From contig JAPMOS010000094.1 of the NCBI GenBank assembly GCA_027972325.1, forward strand, positions 95,001-151,573: 56,573 nt of DNA, in the 5' to 3' direction. The notes below the pieces were generated by a model. The model was given only the letters and a program-made list of their open reading frames with translations. It did no database searches and was not told the DNA's origin. Below, piece by piece: positions 52,465 to 56,573 of the stretch (its first letter is position 1; each line of letters starts with the position of its first letter). The stretch comes from Paratrimastix pyriformis. Its lineage: Eukaryota > Preaxostyla > Paratrimastigidae. A program made the position numbers and the translations under genes.

Positions 52465-55400
52465 TTAACCTGCGGCGCCTCTGCTCTTGTGCAATGCCAT
52501 CTTCGCCACCCGTATCTCCTCCTGACGTTCCTTCTTCTCCCCTTTTCCCAACACTTTGCCCCTGTCCTCCACCATGGCCATCATGACCCTCCTCATTGAC
52601 CTCACGTCTTTGCCCACCTCTTGCTGTGTTTCCTTGTCCAGGAATCCCAGTTCCGCAGCTATCCGGGTGTAGTTCGCATACTCCTGCGTGTAGTCTACTC
52701 GGTCCCTCAGTCTCTGTGCCACCTTGGACACAACTGCCTCCCCGAGTGCTCTCCAGTTCACCATTGGCCTCGGTTCTTTGGCCAGGCTCTGCAAGATCCA
52801 TGGGTGTGTCTTCACATTCCCTTTTCCAGCCTGTCTTTCCAACACCGCATGCAGTTCCCTCAGTGCCGCCATGTCCATCGGGTACTGTTCCTGCGCCGCC
52901 TTGTTTTCAAACAGCAGAATCCCCACTGCCCACTGCGCATTGTTCCGGCCCTTCTCCCCTGTCCGCCAAAAATCTGGCTCCCAAAACTGAAACGTCCCTT
53001 GCTTCCTTCCCTCATGTCGTTCCACCGCCCTGCCTCTCATCATCATCCTGCCCATGTCCGGGCCGCTCCAAACCTCCTCCATCACGAACAACTCCTTGAA
53101 TACCATTCCCGGCACCAAGGCCAACCTCGCCCCGGATCGGGTGCTCTCCTCCCCCGGTTTGGTCGACCGGCGATTCACCTGGTGCTCCCCGTAAGGCACC
53201 ACCGTGATGCACCTGAACGCCCGAGGGCTCTTTTCAACCCGTTTTGCAATTTCTTCGAACATATGGTCCATCTCATCCTGCTCGTATTCAGGGTTTGCAT
53301 AACACAACATGTCGCGATTACCGTCCGCGATGGCACTGTACCCATCGTATTTCGCCCCAAAGAACTCGTCCGCCGGGTGCGGGGTATAGTATTCGGGGTA
53401 TGAAGGGTCCGCATTCCCAGGGTGGGAAAAGATCAGGGTTGACAGGGTGCCTGCTTGTCGAAGCAGAGTGGACACCTCCCAAGGGGTCGCCCAACAGTTC
53501 GTCCGGGTTTGCTTTCTCCTTCCTTTCTGGCCCCTCTCATCATCCGACTTTTCGTCTCCCTTTTTTGCTCCAGCCTCCGTCATTTCTCTCGTTTCCTGCT
53601 GGTCCTGTTCTATTTCCTGCCCACTGCTGTGGGCGGGATTTCGCGATTCCATTTCGCGTCCTCTTTTGCTTGGCCGCTCGCTGTCGTCCTTTTCGAGAGT
53701 TTCTTGTCTCGCTGGGTTTTCTATTTTGCCGCTCTTGTTTGAGCGGTTTACTCCTTCTTTCGAGTTCTGGGATTCATTCCCATCCGCGATTGCCTGAGGT
53801 CTGTCCGGCAACACTTCGCTTCCTTCTCTATAACGTTTTTCCATCTTTCTTACATTATCCACAAATAGCGGCCACCATACGTCCCACGATCTTCCGCGCA
53901 ATGATCTGCGCGCGTGCTCGTACAAGTTCCAGAAGACATCGGTTTGGATCCGACACTCGTCGTCAATCACATAGCACCCATTCTCTTCCACCAGTTTTTC
54001 TTTGGCCACAATCTGGCATTTTTCAACAGCGCGATCTGCGCGATGCGCCCAAGCCCACAGGTCCGTTGCATTCCCCATCTTCCGCCACTCGGCTTCCCTC
54101 ACTCCCACACTATGCGCGCATCTCCACACCATGTGGTTCATACTGTCTCTCTCCCCGCATCGTGGACACGCCCTTGCTGTGAACCCATTGAATTTACTCG
54201 GTATGTTCTGCGTCCGGTAGCCTTGTGTCACGGTCATTACCCACGCGTTGCGACTTGTAGCGTGCACTGTCTCATGCATATTTGTCCATGCATTCTGCGA
54301 CCTCGCGTTGATGACAATGAGCGCCCCCCTCACCTGCTTGCTCGCTGCCTTATCCATCCTCTGCTTGAGCCACTCCGCCTCGAGCACCTCCTTGTGGTCG
54401 TCCAGCACGCCCTTCACCTCCACGGTTCCCTTCTGTGACGCCCCCTTCCCTTGCACCCCTTGGATGTACAGTCTGACATTGGTCCTGGCCCCCTTCCGCG
54501 CTTCCTCCATTGCGGCGGCGTCCAACTCCATCTCCACGGCCGCCTTGGCTGCCAGGTCCGCCTCCCTGTTCCCCCGTGCGTCAACACTGTCTCCCTCTTG
54601 GTGTCCCTTCACCCACCTGATGCAAATCCGGCCCTTATGCTTGGCCATCTTCTCTCCCAACCTGCAGAGCATCACCCATGTTGTCTGTTCCATGGCCGCC
54701 GCCTTCGTTGCCCCGCGTCGCCTGATCCTCCTCACCCATCCCATAGCCACCTTGCTGTCCGTTACCACTTCCACCTCCTCGTTCACCCCGGCCAACCCAA
54801 TGGCTTCTGCCACCGCTTCTACCTCTGCCTCGTTATTCGTTTGATGCGCCCCTACGTGCCTGCTTGCGCACCTGGAATGTTACCCCATCCGGCATAAGTT
54901 CCACCACCGCATATCCTGCTCTGTGCTTACTTTTCTCCTTTCTTTGGTTGACCCATCTGTAGAAGACCCTCCGCTGTCCTGACTTCGTCAGCTCCCAGTC
55001 TTTCCTCCGGGGTGCTTCCGCCCGTTGCCGTTGCCAGGCTGTTCTTCCACCGAGTCCTCGGCGTCTTCATCACCCAGGTCCACCCATGCCTCCTTCGCCA
55101 GCTCCATTTCTCTTCTTCCTCCGTCCTTTCTTCTTGTTTTCCCCTTTGTCCTCCCCATCCTTCATCCTCTTCATCATCATCCACACACACCACTGGCATT
55201 TCTTTTTAGGTCATCCGCCTCCGGGCCTTCTGGCCCCCGGCCATTTGTTTCCCCTCATCGTGGTCGTCATCCAGGTAACGACCCGGTCCGACTTCTTCCC
55301 CTTTTTCCCCTCTTCACTGCCACTCTTCTTCATCCTTGTCGTCATCCAGAATAACGCGCGCCCTCTTGGGGCCCTGCGCCTTTTCTCCGGCTTCCCCTGG

Positions 55401-56448
55401 CTCTCCACGGTTCTACCTCGAGGAGGCATTCGATACTCGGGCAGCAGTTCCCAGGTCTGTTCACCCCACACACAATTTGTTGAGTGCCGTGTACCACTTG
55501 GGGTTGGCCTCTTTGCCACCCACCTTGCCAGCTTCTGTCCATCATCGCTCACCAGGTCTGACAGTGTTCTCACGCCGTGTTTTTGAGTGTTCTCCTGTGG
55601 GTGTCAACTTCTTTCTTTCCTGCCTGCTTCAGTATCTTTTCAATGTCCACTGCCTTTGCCTCACACTCTCTCTCGGGCACCACCTCCTCAGTAACGAGCA
55701 CACACTTCTTCTGCCATTGTGGTCGCTTGGGCTTCTCCCTTCCTCCGGTGCTGCCTTCACCTCCACAATGTGCGGTTCTGTCCCATCACCCATCCTGATG
55801 GCCACTCGCCTGTTCAGTACCTTCACTGACTCTGCCACGTACCCGCACGTGCGTCTAAGGGCATGGTCCTGAGGGTACTCCAGAATGTCCCTCTGCCTCC
55901 CACAGTTTCGTCACCAGTGCAATTTCTCCCATCAAGTTCTCACCCACCGCACTCTCCGGCTCCGCCAGGCGGCCGATCAACTGCAGGACAACCGTCGTAT
56001 CATGGACATCCGAGGGAGACTTGACGCCGAGTCCGCCCAGCTCTTCAGGCAAGAAGACCAGGTCCGTTGGGTCCCGCTTCCCTAAGGAGGACACACACTT
56101 CCTCATCACGTTCCCATAGGCCGTCTCCAGGCGTGCCAACTCCTTCGCCTTTGTGGGGTATTGTCTCGCCGAGAACTGAATCACGGGTGTCACACACTCG
56201 TTGAGCATCTGCACCACCAGGGCTACCGGCATGGTCCGCTGCGTCAGCCTCTCCAATCGTCCCATAATTTTTTCCACCATCTTGCTTGTGTTCACATTCA
56301 TGTTCATCTCCTCGTCCACCCATACACCCAAGTATCTTATGGCACCTTTGGTTGCTTCTCAATCACTCTGCCTGGTCCCACTCTGATCGGGCCACCCACT
56401 GCTGTCCTCCCTTTCTTCTTGCCTTTGTTCTCATTTGATATGAAGGGC
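52465..56448 (-). mobile_element. Subtelomeric LINE (non-LTR retrotransposon), 5'-truncated in the RT by the telomere
   Basis: On the minus strand the element begins against the telomere array with GGPIRVGPGR and IRYLGVWVDEEMN, the 3' part of a LINE reverse transcriptase. QMLNECVTPVIQFSARQYP and LPEELGGLGV follow. Charged spacer sequence comes next, then RNase H (TNNEAEVEAVAEAIGLAG, VVTDSKVAMGWV, KGHQEGDSVDARGNREADLA) at about 54850-54500 and a zinc motif CPRCGERDSMNHMVWRCAH. A long tail includes DEFFGAKYDGYS, CYANPEYEQDE and ITVVPYGEHQV, faintly like an adenine methyltransferase NPPY block. It ends at 52465. The frame is interrupted several times upstream of the RNase H. The 3' end faces the chromosome interior and the 5' end faces the telomere. 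Confidence 0.75.
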
Positions 56449-56573
56449 AGGGTTAGGGTTAGGGTTAGGGTTAGGGTTAGGGTTAGGGTTAGGGTTAGGG
56501 TTAGGGTTAGGTTAGGTTAGGGTTAGGGTTAGGTTAGGGTTAGGTTAGGGTTAGGTTAGGGTTGGGGTTAGGG
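56449..56573. repeat. Telomere repeat array, TTAGGG with TTAGG variants
   Basis: Tandem TTAGGG units run to the last base of the window in G-rich orientation toward the 3' end, as expected for a right chromosome end. The proximal nine or so units are perfect; distally several TTAGG units and one TTGGGG are mixed in. The array abuts the truncated LINE with no subtelomeric spacer. Confidence 0.97.

Overview
The window is the right-hand end of a eukaryotic chromosome. It closes in an uninterrupted TTAGGG-type telomere array (56449-56573). The DNA is GC-rich and full of micro- and minisatellites, and nearly every gene is cut by spliceosomal introns whose 5' splice sites share an unusual extended motif, GTCYG (mostly GTCCG). 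The gene content (an SNF2/CHD remodeller, FYR domains, a nucleotide-sugar-type transporter, F-box-like/LRR and ARM/LRR proteins, a protein kinase fused to ribonuclease-inhibitor-type LRRs, tRNA-Glu) points to a unicellular eukaryote. The F-box-like/LRR family and short introns remind me of free-living Preaxostyla such as Paratrimastix, but that is only an impression.

Layout. 0.3-0.7 kb: a small spliced membrane protein with a Cys-rich tail (-). 2.6-4.0 kb: a LINE fragment (-). 4.3-4.6 kb: a stray copy of the C-terminus of the remodeller gene. 4.7-6.3 kb: a four-exon unknown gene (-). 6.7-8.7 kb: an intronless F-box-like/LRR gene (-). 9.1-36.1 kb: one giant minus-strand locus of about 45 exons, encoding AT-hooks, tandem chromodomains, a complete SNF2 helicase, CHD6-9-type C-terminal modules, then FYRN/FYRC and a SANT-like domain. 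A retroelement fragment flanked by octanucleotide arrays sits in one of its introns. 37.06 kb: tRNA-Glu(UUC). 37.2-39.4 kb: a ten-exon SLC35F6-like transporter (-), head to head with a three-exon unknown gene (+, 39.6-40.9 kb). 41.2-44.7 kb: an ARM/LRR gene (-), head to head with an eleven-exon kinase-LRR gene (+, 44.9-49.3 kb). 49.6-51.3 kb: a helical-repeat gene (-) whose 5' side dissolves into a 16-bp minisatellite (51.3-52.3 kb). 52.5-56.4 kb: a LINE pointing away from the telomere and cut off inside its reverse transcriptase exactly where the telomere repeats begin.

Three themes deserve attention. First, the remodeller combines CHD and FYR modules, a domain pairing I do not recognise from any described protein. 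Second, its introns repeatedly contain 25-50 bp copies of the adjacent exon edge together with the splice site, as if introns grow or arise by local duplication; in one case the target-site duplication of a retroelement seems to have copied the 3' splice site, so that the insertion became removable. Third, splicing is stereotyped: GTCYG donors, introns as short as 40-47 nt, a 20-nt microexon, and LRR repeats encoded one per 84-nt phase-0 exon. Exon coordinates were worked out by hand from reading frame, splice-site motif and homology; no transcript data were available.
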